From positions 1 to 46,052 of the forward strand of contig JARLHP010000192.1 of NCBI GenBank assembly GCA_031292195.1: a DNA stretch of 46,052 nt. The letters are read 5' to 3'. The notes below the pieces were generated by a model. That model was not told the DNA's origin. It ran no database searches and saw only the letters and a list, made by a program, of their open reading frames with translations. The stretch is from Syntrophobacteraceae bacterium. GTDB lineage: Bacteria; Desulfobacterota; Syntrophobacteria; Syntrophobacterales; Syntrophobacteraceae. Below are positions 34,497-42,205 of the stretch, one piece after another. Position 1 is the first letter of the stretch. Every line of letters begins with the position of its first letter. Made by a program: the position numbers and the translations under genes.

Positions 34497-35172
34497 TGGG
34501 CCGATATGCTCGTCCCCTGCAGTTCCTGCTACATGAACCTGCGAAGGGCCGATGACGTGATGGCCCACGACGGCCGCGCCGGCGAGCTTGCAAACCGGGC
34601 TCTGGCCGAGGAGGGGCTCTCCTATGCGGGGGGTATCCGGGTGAGACACCTGCTGGATGTGCTGGCAAAAGACATCGGCGCCGGGCCCGTAGCGGAAAAG
34701 GTGACCCAAAGCCTCTCGGGGCTTTCCGTCGTTCCCTATTATGGATGCCAGGCCCTTCGGCCCTTCGCCGATTTCGACGACCCCGGGCGGCCCCATTCCA
34801 TGGAACCTCTCATCGGAGCCACCGGGGCCAACGTTTTCGATTGGTCCATGGGGGCCAAATGTTGCGGTGCGGGTGGATGACCAAAAAAAAGAGTTGTGCC
34901 TTGATCTGGTTGCCGATATTCTCGATGCCGCAAGAGGAGCCGACTGTATAGTTACGGTCTGCCCGATGTGCCAGATGAACCTGGAGGCCAGCCGGAAAAA
35001 GATTTCCAAAATGCGGGGAAGGGCCCTGGAAATTTCGATCCTCTACCTGCCCCAGTTGCTGGGCTTTAGCCTGCGCTTATCCCGGGGCGGTTTGCGATTG
35101 GACCTCAACCTCGCCTTGACGCGCTCCTTCAAGGGCCGCCTGGACGCCATGTCAAAACCGGCGGCCATGTAG
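34497..35172 (+). pseudogene. hdrB: hdrB-like (CCG-domain) remnant, truncated and frameshifted
   Basis: The homologous frame begins at A-D-M-L-V-P-C-S-S-C-Y-M-N-L, the end of the first CCG domain of HdrB; about 75 N-terminal residues, with the first cluster Cys and the first C-C-G, are absent, and a TAA stands just upstream. The second CCG domain is present: Y-Y-G-C-Q-A-L-R-P, then K-C-C-G-A-G. After that the frame hits TGA (34878-34880). Removing one base near 34874-34877 gives C-C-G-A-G-D-D-Q-K-K-E-L-C, then C-P-M-C-Q-M-N-L-E-A and a normal HdrB end at 35172. HdrB would reduce disulfides; the remnant probably cannot. A one-base sequencing error would explain the frameshift but not the missing start. 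Confidence 0.8.
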
Positions 35173-35273
35173 GGCAGCGCTTGCAAGTAACGGGAAACTT
35201 GGGCAACCCGCTCGAAGGTGCGGCCAGGTTTCGGTAAGGGCCCCGTCTCCAGGCTGATGGTTTTTCTACCGGA

Positions 35274-36404
35274 ATGGAGACGAGCGTGGACGCGGCGGAG
35301 CGAAAAAGGTTCGAAGAACAGATCCGGAGATGCGAGAAGAACTACCGGGAACTATTCAATAATATTCCCAACCCGGTCTTCATTCTGGACCCGGACCTGA
35401 AAATCATCGACTGCAACGACATGGTTTTCGGCGTTTACGGATACCGCAAAGAGGACGTTTTGCGGAGGCCCTTCGCCGATCTTTTCGATCCGCAGGAAAA
35501 AGTCGATCTCGCCAAAGTGATCAGGCGCACCAAAACGATGAATGAGGTGCGCCACGTCACCCGGTACGGACCGGTCATATACGTAAACATTCGGATATCC
35601 CCCTTCGAATACGCCGGTGAGGCGTCCTTCCTGGTCACCACCAGCGACGTCACCAAAAGGCTCCTGGTGGAACAGCAGCTCATCCAGGCAAGCAAGATGG
35701 CCACCCTCGGAGAGATGGCCACAGCCATAGCCCACGAACTCAATCAACCGCTCTGTGTGATGAAAACCGCCAGCACCTTCATAGTGAACAAGATCAGGAA
35801 AGGCGAGCCGATCAGGCAGGATACCCTCAAGACAATGGCCGAGGAAATAGACAGCCACGTCGACCGGGCCTCGGGGATAATCAACCATCTGCTGGACTTC
35901 GGGCGCAAATCCGGGGTCAAAAGAGAAAAGGTGAACATCAACGACTCCTTGGAGAGGTCGCTGGAGCTTTTCATGCAGCAGCTAAAGCATAGAGAGATCG
36001 TGGTGGAAGAGGATTTCCAGCCCGATCTCCCCCCGGTTCTGGCCAACAGCAACCGGCTGGAGCAGGTCTTTATCAATCTTTTGGTAAACGCCCGGGACGC
36101 CATCGAAGACAAATTCGAAAAAGTGATCCATTCCCCGGAAAAGAAAATCTTTCTAAGGACGCGTCTTTTCCAGGGGAACGTGCGGGTGGAGGTGGCGGAC
36201 ACCGGCATCGGAATCCCCAAACCCCTTCTGGAAAAAATCTTCGAACCCTTCTTCACCACCAAGCGGGTCGGCCGGGGCACGGGTCTCGGACTTTCCATAA
36301 GCTATGGAATAGTCCAGGATTACGAGGGGACCATGGAGGTCGAGACCCGGGAAAACGAAGGCTCCACCTTTATCGTCACCTTTCCGGTTTCCAGCGAAGC
36401 GTAA
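35274..36404 (+). CDS. Orphan PAS histidine kinase, candidate partner of REC-HdrA
   Basis: A 376-residue soluble kinase: one PAS domain (about 20-130; [10 protein letters not shown], then T-S-D-V-T-K-R), HisKA with H154 in [10 protein letters not shown], and HATPase_c ([27 protein letters not shown]). It has no receiver and no response-regulator gene beside it; the nearest receiver on the same strand is the one inside the HdrA fusion. The ATG at 35274 has little ribosome-binding site; GTG 35286, with GGAG about 7 bases upstream, may be the true start. The co-directional position, about 100 bases after the hdrB remnant, suggests the same transcription unit. Confidence 0.9.
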   Translation: METSVDAAERKRFEEQIRRCEKNYRELFNNIPNPVFILDPDLKIIDCNDMVFGVYGYRKEDVLRRPFADLFDPQEKVDLAKVIRRTKTMNEVRHVTRYGPVIYVNIRISPFEYAGEASFLVTTSDVTKRLLVEQQLIQASKMATLGEMATAIAHELNQPLCVMKTASTFIVNKIRKGEPIRQDTLKTMAEEIDSHVDRASGIINHLLDFGRKSGVKREKVNINDSLERSLELFMQQLKHREIVVEEDFQPDLPPVLANSNRLEQVFINLLVNARDAIEDKFEKVIHSPEKKIFLRTRLFQGNVRVEVADTGIGIPKPLLEKIFEPFFTTKRVGRGTGLGLSISYGIVQDYEGTMEVETRENEGSTFIVTFPVSSEA

Positions 36405-36887
36405 CGGCAAAGTAAGATGCCATGAAATGGAATTGATGCCGCGTGGAAATTGAATAATCGCGATCTGGCGAAGGAACATGGTTGGACCGTTGACTCCACT
36501 ACTGATAAGTGGCGTTATGTAAACTAGTCAACAGTGAACGGTGAACAGTGGAAGCGTGGAAGCTGGCAGCCGGCTGCCTAGTGGACCGGAGACCTCAGGA
36601 TCTCCAACATTCCGCGCTTTCATCATTCATCATTTCCCGCTACCGGCCGTGGTGAAAAAGATATATACTCTTAGTGGACGGGACTTGATATCGCCTCCCC
36701 CGGTCCCGTTCCCTAACGGCGGGACGATTGATTTTGCGGCTGGTCGTGGCGTTGTCGGGGTCCAAACAATGACAGCCGGGGATCATTTGGAATCGTTGCT
36801 GCAGGACTGATTGGTGACAGGCTCACCGGGATCGCGGCGAGGATCTCGATGTTTTTGTCACCAGGCGCTTGGGAAAGGAGACATAAG
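36405..36887. other. Intergenic region after the Hdr cluster
   Basis: About 480 bases marking the change from the Hdr cluster to the accessory region. Near 36530 there are short near-repeats (GTGAACGGTGAACAGTGG). Just before the Uma2 gene a short open frame ends E-D-L-D-V-F-V-T-R-R-L-G-K-E-T, possibly a relic of an unidentified gene. No intact gene was recognised. Confidence 0.35.
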
Positions 36888-37367
36888 ATGGAATGGCGCG
36901 AAGTGGTCGAACATCCAAGCCTCAAAGACCTGCCTTTCAAGATCGAGACCAACGAGTGGGGGAAGATTATGATGGCCCCGGCGGCCTACCCGCATGGCAA
37001 ATATCAGACAAAGATTGTGGCTTGGTTCGTAAAAAGGGGTGAAGAGGACAGAGTATCGACGGAATGCCCCGTTAAGACATCTAAAGGCACGAAGGTAGCC
37101 GATGTTGCTTGGGCAAGTGCGGAATTCGACGCAAAGTATGGCAGACAGGTGGAACTTCCCGAATCCCCGGAGATCGTCATTGAAATAGAATCCCCATCGA
37201 ACACAGCGGCAGAGCTTGAAGAAAAGCGACTTCTCTATTTCGAGAAGGGCGCCAAGGAATTCTGGCTTTGCGATGAGGATGGCAATGTGCGCTTTTTCAA
37301 TCCTCAAGGGGAATTGGAAAGAAGCGAGATGTTCGGGGAATTTCCGGGGCACATCGAGGTTTCGTAA
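36888..37367 (+). CDS. Uma2-family (DUF820) putative endonuclease
   Basis: A 159-residue protein of the Uma2/DUF820 group, a restriction-endonuclease-like fold. The core reads V-A-D-V-A-W-A-S, then E-I-V-I-E-I-E-S-P-S-N (PD-(E/D)xK-like D and E-x-E) and E-E-K-R-L-L-Y-F-E-K-G-A-K-E-F-W-L-C. The group is very common in multi-copy families in some bacteria; its biological role is not settled. GGAAAGGAG lies 7 bases before the ATG at 36888. A fragment of a sister copy is at 25088-25179. Confidence 0.85.
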   Translation: MEWREVVEHPSLKDLPFKIETNEWGKIMMAPAAYPHGKYQTKIVAWFVKRGEEDRVSTECPVKTSKGTKVADVAWASAEFDAKYGRQVELPESPEIVIEIESPSNTAAELEEKRLLYFEKGAKEFWLCDEDGNVRFFNPQGELERSEMFGEFPGHIEVS

Positions 37368-37424
37368 GAGCCGGGGACGCGGTCCGTCCTCAGGGGGTGG
37401 GATGGATATTAACGAGGCAAAACC

Positions 37425-37714
37425 ATGGAGATGAAAAACCCTATACACCCCGGCCTTCTCGCCAAGGAGTGCCTGGACGACCTTGGCTTGAGCGTTGCCG
37501 AAGCCGCCAAAGGGCTCGGCATGACCCGCCAGCAGCTCCATAACGTCATTGCGGGACGCGGCAGCGTCACGCCTGGAATGGCTATCTGCTTCGAAAAGGC
37601 TTTCGGCGGCACGGCGATACATGGCTACGGATGCAGATGAATTACGACCTTGCGCAGATGCGTAAACGCGCGTGCAATATAGCCGTTGAACGGTTAGCGC
37701 CCAAGGTTGCCTAG
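37425..37714 (+). pseudogene. higA: higA-like antitoxin gene with a one-base deletion
   Basis: The frame begins M-E-M-K-N-P-I-H-P-G-L-L-A-K-E-C-L-D, the HigA opening, and continues through the Xre helix-turn-helix (S-V-A-E-A-A-K-G-L-G-M-T-R-Q-Q-L-H-N-V-I) to A-I-H-G-Y-G-C-R and a stop at 37638-37640. One base appears lost near 37617: in the next frame the usual tail T-W-L-R-M-Q-M-N-Y-D-L-A-Q-M-R-K-R-A follows, ending with TAG at 37712-37714. The shortened 71-residue product may keep the DNA-binding part. No HigB toxin precedes it. The MITE-like element begins on the base after the stop. Confidence 0.75.
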
Positions 37715-37839
37715 TGTTGCGTCCCGTAAATCCTGGTATACATACAATATATGCGATCCTTCCGAATATCGTCATTCCGGCAGGCTTTTAGCCGGAATCC
37801 ATGTTTTTAGAAATATCAAAGAACTTAAGGGACGCAACA
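37715..37839. mobile_element. 125-bp MITE-like element
   Basis: Terminal inverted repeats TGTTGCGTCCC (37715-37725) and GGGACGCAACA (37829-37839) are exact, and three bases further inside (TAA/TTA) also match. No coding capacity. The middle holds the hairpin ATTCCGGC ... GCCGGAAT (37774-37798), which resembles the repeat at 24151. No clear target duplication could be made out. Confidence 0.55.
37774..37798. repeat. Short hairpin repeat, family member 2
   Basis: ATTCCGGC and GCCGGAAT arms (8 bp) with an A-G-G-C-T-T-T-T-A-like loop, followed by CCATG and a T-run. Same layout as 24151-24175, nested inside the MITE-like element. Confidence 0.5.
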
Positions 37840-37855
37840 ATAGCTGTGGCATATC

Positions 37856-37954
37856 CTATTTTTCAAGCGCAATGGCCCTGTAAAGCGTCCGGCACGACAC
37901 GTTGAGCGATTGAGCCACATTGTCGGGGCCTTCCCTGCCCTATCGGCTCGTGGG
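37856..37954 (-). pseudogene. Serine-recombinase C-terminal (HTH) fragment, copy 1
   Basis: On the minus strand the DNA reads G-P-D-N-V-A-Q-S-L-N-V-S-C-R-T-L-Y-R-A-I and a stop at 37856-37858, the helix-turn-helix end of resolvase/invertase proteins. The preceding part is broken by a stop. About 38 bases are identical to the second copy at 38814. Confidence 0.65.
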
Positions 37955-38130
37955 CGTGAGCGGCTCATTCAGGTCCGCCATCAATGCTTCAACGCCTGCG
38001 AAGCACTTGCCTTTTCCGGCTTCCAGCCTTCAGCTCGAAAGGCAAGCGGCCTTCCTCGGCGATGCGCACCAAGAGCAAACGAATCGCATCCGAAATGCTC
38101 AAGCCCATGCACAGCGCTACGTAAAGGGGG
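37955..38130 (-). pseudogene. RelB/DinJ antitoxin fragment, frameshifted
   Basis: The minus strand encodes C-M-G-L-S-I-S-D-A-I-R-L-L-L-V-R-I-A-E-E and then L-P-F-E-L-K, the RelB/DinJ core. The frame then ends at a stop (37989-37991); in another frame the usual tail F-A-G-V-E-A-L-M-A-D-L-N-E is seen. The N-terminus is missing and no RelE toxin follows. Confidence 0.65.
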
Positions 38131-38229
38131 GGCATACCCTTTCCTGCTTTCGTGGTCGAGGATCGGCGCGGAAGGCAAAGTTGACGCCAGTACCAAACAT
38201 TGGTTTAATGAACGTACAAGGAGGATGAA

Positions 38230-38481
38230 GATGAGCAAAAACACTTCATTCAGTATTGGCGAACATTTTAACTCGTTCATTGCAACCCTGTGAACAACGG
38301 CCGCTACAGCAGCGCAAGCGATGTCGTACGCGCCGGCTTGCGGTTGCTCGAAGAACAGGAAACGAAGCTCGCTGCGTTGCGGGCCGCACTCGATGAAGGC
38401 GAACAGAGCGGACCATCGACACCGTTTGATTTCGAGGCGTTCATCGCGCGCAAGCGCGGATTGCAGTCGCCAACAATATGA
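38230..38481 (+). pseudogene. parD: parD-like antitoxin gene with a frameshift
   Basis: AAGGAGG precedes ATG 38230. The first frame reads [20 protein letters not shown] and stops at a TGA near 38293. The next frame continues as [20 protein letters not shown] and ends F-I-A-R-K-R-G, the ParD body. One base is missing near 38290. A GTG overlapping the TGA (GTGA) could allow restart, so a split product is a weak alternative. Its stop overlaps the parE start by four bases (ATGA), preserving the original operon junction. Confidence 0.8.
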
Positions 38482-38773
38482 CGCGGCGCTACACTCTTTC
38501 TCCGCGTGCGCAGTCCCGATCTTGATGAAACCCGGGATTACACGGCGCGTCATTGGGTCATTGACCAGGCAGAAAACTTATATCCGCCAACTTTGGCTTG
38601 ATATCGAAGCCCTGGCGGCAAATCCCGCTATCGGAAGGGCTTGCCCTGAAGTAAAGGCCGGTTACTACAAATTTCTCTCCGGTTCTCACGTTCTCTTCTT
38701 CCGCTTGAGCGACGACGCCATAGATGTTGTCCGCATTCTTCATGGGTGGATGGATTTTGAGCAGCACCTTTGA
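38478..38773 (+). pseudogene. parE: parE-like toxin gene with two frameshifts
   Basis: It starts [12 protein letters not shown], shifts frame near 38516 (one extra base) to D-L-D-E-T-R-D-Y-T-A-R-H-W, shifts again near 38573 to T-Y-I-R-Q-L-W-L-D-I-E-A-L, and ends with A-G-Y-Y-K-F-L-S-G-S-H-V-L-F-F-R-L and L-H-G-W-M-D-F-E-Q-H-L. The sequence is otherwise very well conserved, so the decay is recent. The toxin cannot be made; flanking resolvase fragments suggest the module sat beside a recombinase gene. Confidence 0.82.
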
Positions 38774-38781
38774 ATGTGTAC

Positions 38782-38885
38782 GCCCGAAATGGACTGTAAA
38801 GCTTCCGGCGCGGCACGTTGAGCGATTGAGCCACATTGTCGGGGCCTTCCCCCTGCGCTATCAGCTTGCGGGCGTGGGCGACCGG
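38782..38885 (-). pseudogene. Serine-recombinase C-terminal (HTH) fragment, copy 2
   Basis: The minus strand reads A-R-K-L-I-A-Q-G-E-G-P-D-N-V-A-Q-S-L-N-V and then P-R-R-K-L-Y, the Hin/resolvase-type helix-turn-helix. It is a direct repeat of the fragment at 37856-37954, and the two copies bracket the relB fragment and the parDE pseudogenes. Confidence 0.65.
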
Positions 38886-39517
38886 TTCTTAAATAAAAGG
38901 GATCGTTGTTAATTAAAATGCATCTATGTTCAATTTGAGCAGGATGGTTTGGCACACTGGTTTGGTGGTGAGCCGCCCGTCTCTATGTGATGTGATGGAA
39001 AAACATGGAATTAAAAAAGAAGAGACGGGGTCAGCAGGGATTAATCCGGTCGGGGGCTTTGGAAAAGAAGGCTTAGAGTAAACGGCCATATTCTGGATCG
39101 TAGCGCGAGGGACTTCCATTGCGTTTTCCTGCTGTCTTCCGTTTGAGGAGCAGCGAGGCAGGGGGTAATGCCCCTGCCCGCAAATCGCCCCTGCGCTGGT
39201 GGGAGGAATCAGCAAAGCTATACGCTACCAACCGAGTGTCTAAAAGGCACACATAAGATAAATCTCGCTCGTCATGACGTTTTTTGGGGTCCCCGAGGAA
39301 CCACCGAAAAGAACATGATCGCGCAAGCCATTCTCAGCAGTAAAAGTGTCGGTTTTCTTTACATTTTCTAGATTGGCCGCTAGTAACGATTTATGGCAAA
39401 AACCCGAATACAATGTCGGCATATTTTACAAATCCACACCATGGAAGAAGATTCCAAAAGTGTGCCCCGTGACTGTTGTAGTTAAGTTTCAGTGTGTTAT
39501 CAGACCATGAATCTGCA
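38886..39517. other. Intergenic region, no gene recognised
   Basis: About 630 bases, AT-richer than the core genome. It includes a short hairpin (GCAGGGG ... CCCCTGC, about 39158-39178). Short open frames look random; no intact transposase was seen. Confidence 0.35.
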
Positions 39518-39533
39518 AGGCACGGAAATTGCT
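39518..39533 (+). promoter_or_regulatory. Sigma-54 promoter of the PEP-CTERM gene
   Basis: AGGCACGGAAATTGCT matches TGGCACGnnnnTTGCW with one change (first base) and the correct 10-base spacing. Transcription would start near 39545, about 85 bases before the ATG. PEP-CTERM genes are known to be controlled by sigma-54 with the PrsK/PrsR two-component pair in exopolysaccharide-forming bacteria. Confidence 0.7.
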
Positions 39534-39629
39534 TATTATTACAATTGGATTTATGGTGAGCGGTTGTTAAATTTGCCACTCATAAGAGAAGTGTCTCTAG
39601 GGGATACAGGGCAGAAAGGAGAAAGGGAG

Positions 39630-40214
39630 ATGAAAAAACAACTGCTGATTGCATTTATAATTTGGATTCTGGGCTTAGGGTTCGGTATCACCCATTCAGT
39701 AGCAACACCATTATTGCTCACCTACGGCGATTCAAACTTTGTCGGTATCATAAATCCAGACAATCCGGCCAACCCGGCGAATGAGGGTGCTGCTATTACA
39801 GAATTGATTGGGTTGCCTTTAAACGGCGTAGGAACGTCAGGAGGTAATACTGTTACCCGGAGTGGCATAACGTTCACACCAGCGCTTCCTACTGTGTTCA
39901 CCATACCTACCAATGCCTCCTATACGACAACGACAGTAACAGGACTTACCGGTTCTGGTTATGTCGCCGCGAAATACGACGGACCAAATGCTGGTTCTCT
40001 AGTTTGGTATGTATCTGACTTATCTCAAGGTATTCAGGTGGAATTAAATTGGAATCCATCTGATCCGACTAACTTGAACCCTAATAAATATCAACTTTCG
40101 GGCATAAATGTCTTCTCAGCCTCGAGCGTTCCCGAGCCCTCAACCTTGCTGCTCTTTGGTGCCGGATTGCTCGGACTCGGGCTTTTCGGTCTTCGGAAGA
40201 AGCAGAACGGTTAA
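39630..40214 (+). CDS. PEP-CTERM sorting-signal protein
   Basis: A 194-residue exported protein. The signal peptide (M-K-K-Q-L-L-I-A-F-I-I-W-I-L-G-L-G-F-G-I) precedes a Gly/Thr/Asn-rich beta-type body with no recognised catalytic domain. It ends V-P-E-P-S-T-L-L-L-F-G-A-G-L-L-G-L-G-L and R-K-K-Q-N-G, a textbook PEP-CTERM signal cut by exosortase EpsH/XrtA. Such proteins are part of the extracellular matrix or floc. The ATG at 39630 is chosen because GGAGAAAGGGAG precedes it and the signal peptide follows; the frame is open upstream. A terminator follows. Exosortase is not in this window. Confidence 0.9.
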   Translation: MKKQLLIAFIIWILGLGFGITHSVATPLLLTYGDSNFVGIINPDNPANPANEGAAITELIGLPLNGVGTSGGNTVTRSGITFTPALPTVFTIPTNASYTTTTVTGLTGSGYVAAKYDGPNAGSLVWYVSDLSQGIQVELNWNPSDPTNLNPNKYQLSGINVFSASSVPEPSTLLLFGAGLLGLGLFGLRKKQNG

Positions 40215-40238
40215 ACCATAATCCGATCCAGATTATAC

Positions 40239-40274
40239 AAAGGGGAGTGAGCCAAATCTCATTCCCCTTTTTTT
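40239..40274 (+). terminator. Rho-independent terminator after the PEP-CTERM gene
   Basis: AAAGGGGAGTGAG, short loop, CTCATTCCCC and a run of seven Ts. The stem has one G-U pair. It lies 25 bases after the stop. Confidence 0.85.
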
Positions 40275-40489
40275 GATAGCCGCAAAACTCCCCCGGTTCC
40301 CAACACCTTGCGCATTTCACTTGTTTTCTGAGCAGTGGCGTGGCATGACGCCTTGCAAGGGGGCCTGCATGGCCTTTGGGTGCCTCAAGGACCCCGGGGA
40401 CTGCATGATTCAATCGTAATCAATGGAAAGGTTTGGGTTGAATATGCAGGGGCAGAAAAAAAGGAAAATGGGACCCTACAACGTTAGGC

Positions 40490-40582
40490 GTGAATTTACA
40501 AACCGAAGTTGCTTATTGGAGGCAAGATATCCGTGACGGGCTGAATAGTGGCGCCCCCACGCCGTGGAACCTTGCGCGATGA
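40490..40582 (+). pseudogene. ParD-like antitoxin C-terminal fragment
   Basis: The frame reads L-Q-T-E-V-A-Y-W-R-Q-D-I-R-D-G-L-N-S-G-A and then P-T-P-W-N, the C-terminal end of ParD-family antitoxins (normally G-L-D-S-G-E-P-T-P-W). It ends in TGA at 40580-40582. The N-terminal DNA-binding half is missing. Confidence 0.55.
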
Positions 40583-40712
40583 TTTGGCGGAAGGGTTGCG
40601 AAGTTTTCCGATTGGCCGATACATCATTTTTGATCTGCCCCTGCCAGATGGCATTGAGGTTGTCCGCGTCTTGCATTCCGCGCGTGAGCTCGACCCCATT
40701 TTTCATTCCTAC
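40566..40712 (+). pseudogene. ParE-like toxin C-terminal fragment
   Basis: In a different frame from the ParD fragment: L-R-D-D-L-A-E-G-L-R-S-F-P-I-G-R-Y-I-I-F and G-I-E-V-V-R-V-L-H-S-A-R-E-L-D, the ParE C-terminal strands. The N-terminal half is lost, so a deletion fused the tails of both genes. This is a second decayed parDE in the window. Confidence 0.65.
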
Positions 40713-40854
40713 GACACACCAACGAGGTTTGACGCCCACGCGCGGCCTGGCCCTGCAAAACGCGCGACGCGATCATCCGTTAAGGTTGATTAAAGCGACT
40801 GGAGCAAAAGGCGAGTGGCGTGGGGGGTGGCAATCCCTGGTGGCCGTCCCGCCC

Positions 40855-41853
40855 TCAGTAAAAAATCGTGCGGCAGCGGTGGTAGGGCTCTTTTCGGAAA
40901 TCGTCCCTCTGTCCCAGGCCCCACAGCCAGTTATCGATCTGCGGGCTGGTAAGGGCTTTGCCCCGACGCAGGAATTCTTCCTTCAACCGCTCGACCGCCC
41001 ACAGGGTCATCGCCCTGATTTCGACTTCCTCTTCCGACCCGGCTTTAAGAAGTTCCATTGCGGCGATCCTTGCGGCCAGTTCCGGTCGGTAGGACAGGAC
41101 CCCCAGTTCGCGCAGCACCTGAGGCAGCTTGTAGTCGGCAAAAGCCGTCAACCGGTCGATGTCGTCGAACCTTCCCCAGTCTTTTCCACTGAAAGCGGCG
41201 TAGACGTCCGAGACAAAAATCTGGGCCCTCTTCCAGAAATAGACTCTTTGGCCTTCGTAGGAAGCCTCGTCGCGGAAGCTCGGGAAATGCGAGACGATTA
41301 ACCCGGCAAGTCCTGCCGCGCTCCCCGATGCGGCCTGAAAAAGGTTTGTTACGTCTCCCCCCAGTTCGGACAGGATTATGGAACCGGCTTCACGAAGGTT
41401 TTTCACCCTTTCGGGAAGCATTGGAACTTCGTTCGGGGAGTGTGGGGCCTGATGGCGGGGGCCGTGGAGCGAAAGGATTTCTGCCAGCCCGGCTTCGGAA
41501 ATGTCCGCCAGGAATCGGGGCTCTGTTATCGGGAGCCCCTGCTCCAGGGCGCGCTTTAGCGCCGCGGCCAAACCCCAGTACCCCGAGAAGGCTGCGCTTT
41601 GGTAGAGGACCGACCAGGCGGGTTGTTCCGGATCGGGCCAGAAGCAGTGGTTCAAAACGTCGAGGGTGAAAATCCACCGGACGGTCCGCTCCGTGCCGTC
41701 GAAAAAATGGCAGGGATGTTCCCAGGGCTGGAACGGATGGGCGGTGTGGCCCCACCGGGTGATGGCGGGTGCTATGCGGTCTTGATGGAATAGGACCGAG
41801 CGGCTGTGAGCGACCACTCGCTCGATGGAGGGCAGAACCTGGAGGCTGGTCAT
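40855..41853 (-). CDS. Queuosine salvage protein (Qng1/DUF2419-like)
   Basis: A 332-residue homologue of the DUF2419/Qng1 family, queuosine-nucleotide N-glycosylases that release queuine from queuosine 5'-phosphate. Family marks: P-F-Q-P-W-E-H-P, F-T-L-D-V-L-N-H-C-F-W, D-V-T-N-L-F-Q-A-A, Y-F-W-K-R-A-Q-I-F-V-S-D-V and D-D-I-D-R-L-T-A-F-A-D-Y-K-L-P-Q-V-L-R-E-L-G-V-L. Length fits. Start is taken at 41853 (M-T-S-L-Q); the frame runs 24 codons further to 41925. Bacterial members exist but are less common than eukaryotic ones. Whether the host makes queuine itself or only salvages it is not visible here. Confidence 0.85.
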   Translation of the reverse strand: MTSLQVLPSIERVVAHSRSVLFHQDRIAPAITRWGHTAHPFQPWEHPCHFFDGTERTVRWIFTLDVLNHCFWPDPEQPAWSVLYQSAAFSGYWGLAAALKRALEQGLPITEPRFLADISEAGLAEILSLHGPRHQAPHSPNEVPMLPERVKNLREAGSIILSELGGDVTNLFQAASGSAAGLAGLIVSHFPSFRDEASYEGQRVYFWKRAQIFVSDVYAAFSGKDWGRFDDIDRLTAFADYKLPQVLRELGVLSYRPELAARIAAMELLKAGSEEEVEIRAMTLWAVERLKEEFLRRGKALTSPQIDNWLWGLGQRDDFRKEPYHRCRTIFY

Positions 41854-41902
41854 CGGGAACCCCCGGAAGGAAAAACTGGGAGCGGAAAGGGCTAGGCGCC
41901 GG

Positions 41903-41942
41903 GCGGAAAGCATGGAGCGCATCATGGCCCCACGCTTTCCGC
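41903..41942. terminator. Hairpin between acp and the queuosine gene
   Basis: GCGGAAAGC (41903-41911) is an exact reverse complement of GCTTTCCGC (41934-41942); similar arms at 41882 and 41949 could lengthen the stem. It lies just past the acyl carrier protein stop. Could be an attenuator or terminator; no clear T-run. Confidence 0.35.
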
Positions 41943-41959
41943 TTCAGAGCTTTCCGCCG

Positions 41960-42205
41960 TTATGCCGCGGCCTTTTTATCCATATAATCGAAGATGTCCT
42001 GAACGGTGCGAATCTTTTCGGCTTCCTCGTCCGGGATTTCCGTATCGAAAGCTTCCTCGAGCGCCATCACCAGTTCCACCACGTCCAGGGAATCGGCGCC
42101 AAGGTCGTCGACTATATTGGCGCCCCCGGTCACCATTTCCTTGTCCACTCCCAGCTGGTTTGCGATGATATTGATTATTTTGGTCTGTTCAGCCGACATG
42201 CTCAT
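41960..42205 (-). CDS. acpP: Acyl carrier protein
   Basis: An 81-residue acidic carrier protein. The phosphopantetheine attachment Ser is in [12 protein letters not shown], and the helix-III region [11 protein letters not shown] is typical. It holds acyl chains for fatty acid or lipid synthesis. GAGGAGG lies 5 bases before the ATG, inside the end of the TetR gene; the ATG overlaps the TetR stop by four bases (ATGA). It is not in a fab operon here, so it may be a second, dedicated carrier, and the symbol is used for the family only. Confidence 0.9.
   Translation of the reverse strand: MSMSAEQTKIINIIANQLGVDKEMVTGGANIVDDLGADSLDVVELVMALEEAFDTEIPDEEAEKIRTVQDIFDYMDKKAAA

Noticed and set aside
34878-34880. 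In-frame TGA in the hdrB remnant as a selenocysteine codon
   Set aside because: Downstream homology is in another frame and a second stop comes a few codons later, so selenocysteine insertion would not restore HdrB.
36530-36560. Short repeats GTGAACGGTGAACAGTGG as a CRISPR or iteron array
   Set aside because: Too few and too short copies, no spacers, and no replication or Cas genes nearby.
40338-40354. TGGCAT...TTGCA resembling a sigma-54 promoter
   Set aside because: The spacing between GG and GC is 11 bases rather than 10, and no gene follows that would need it.
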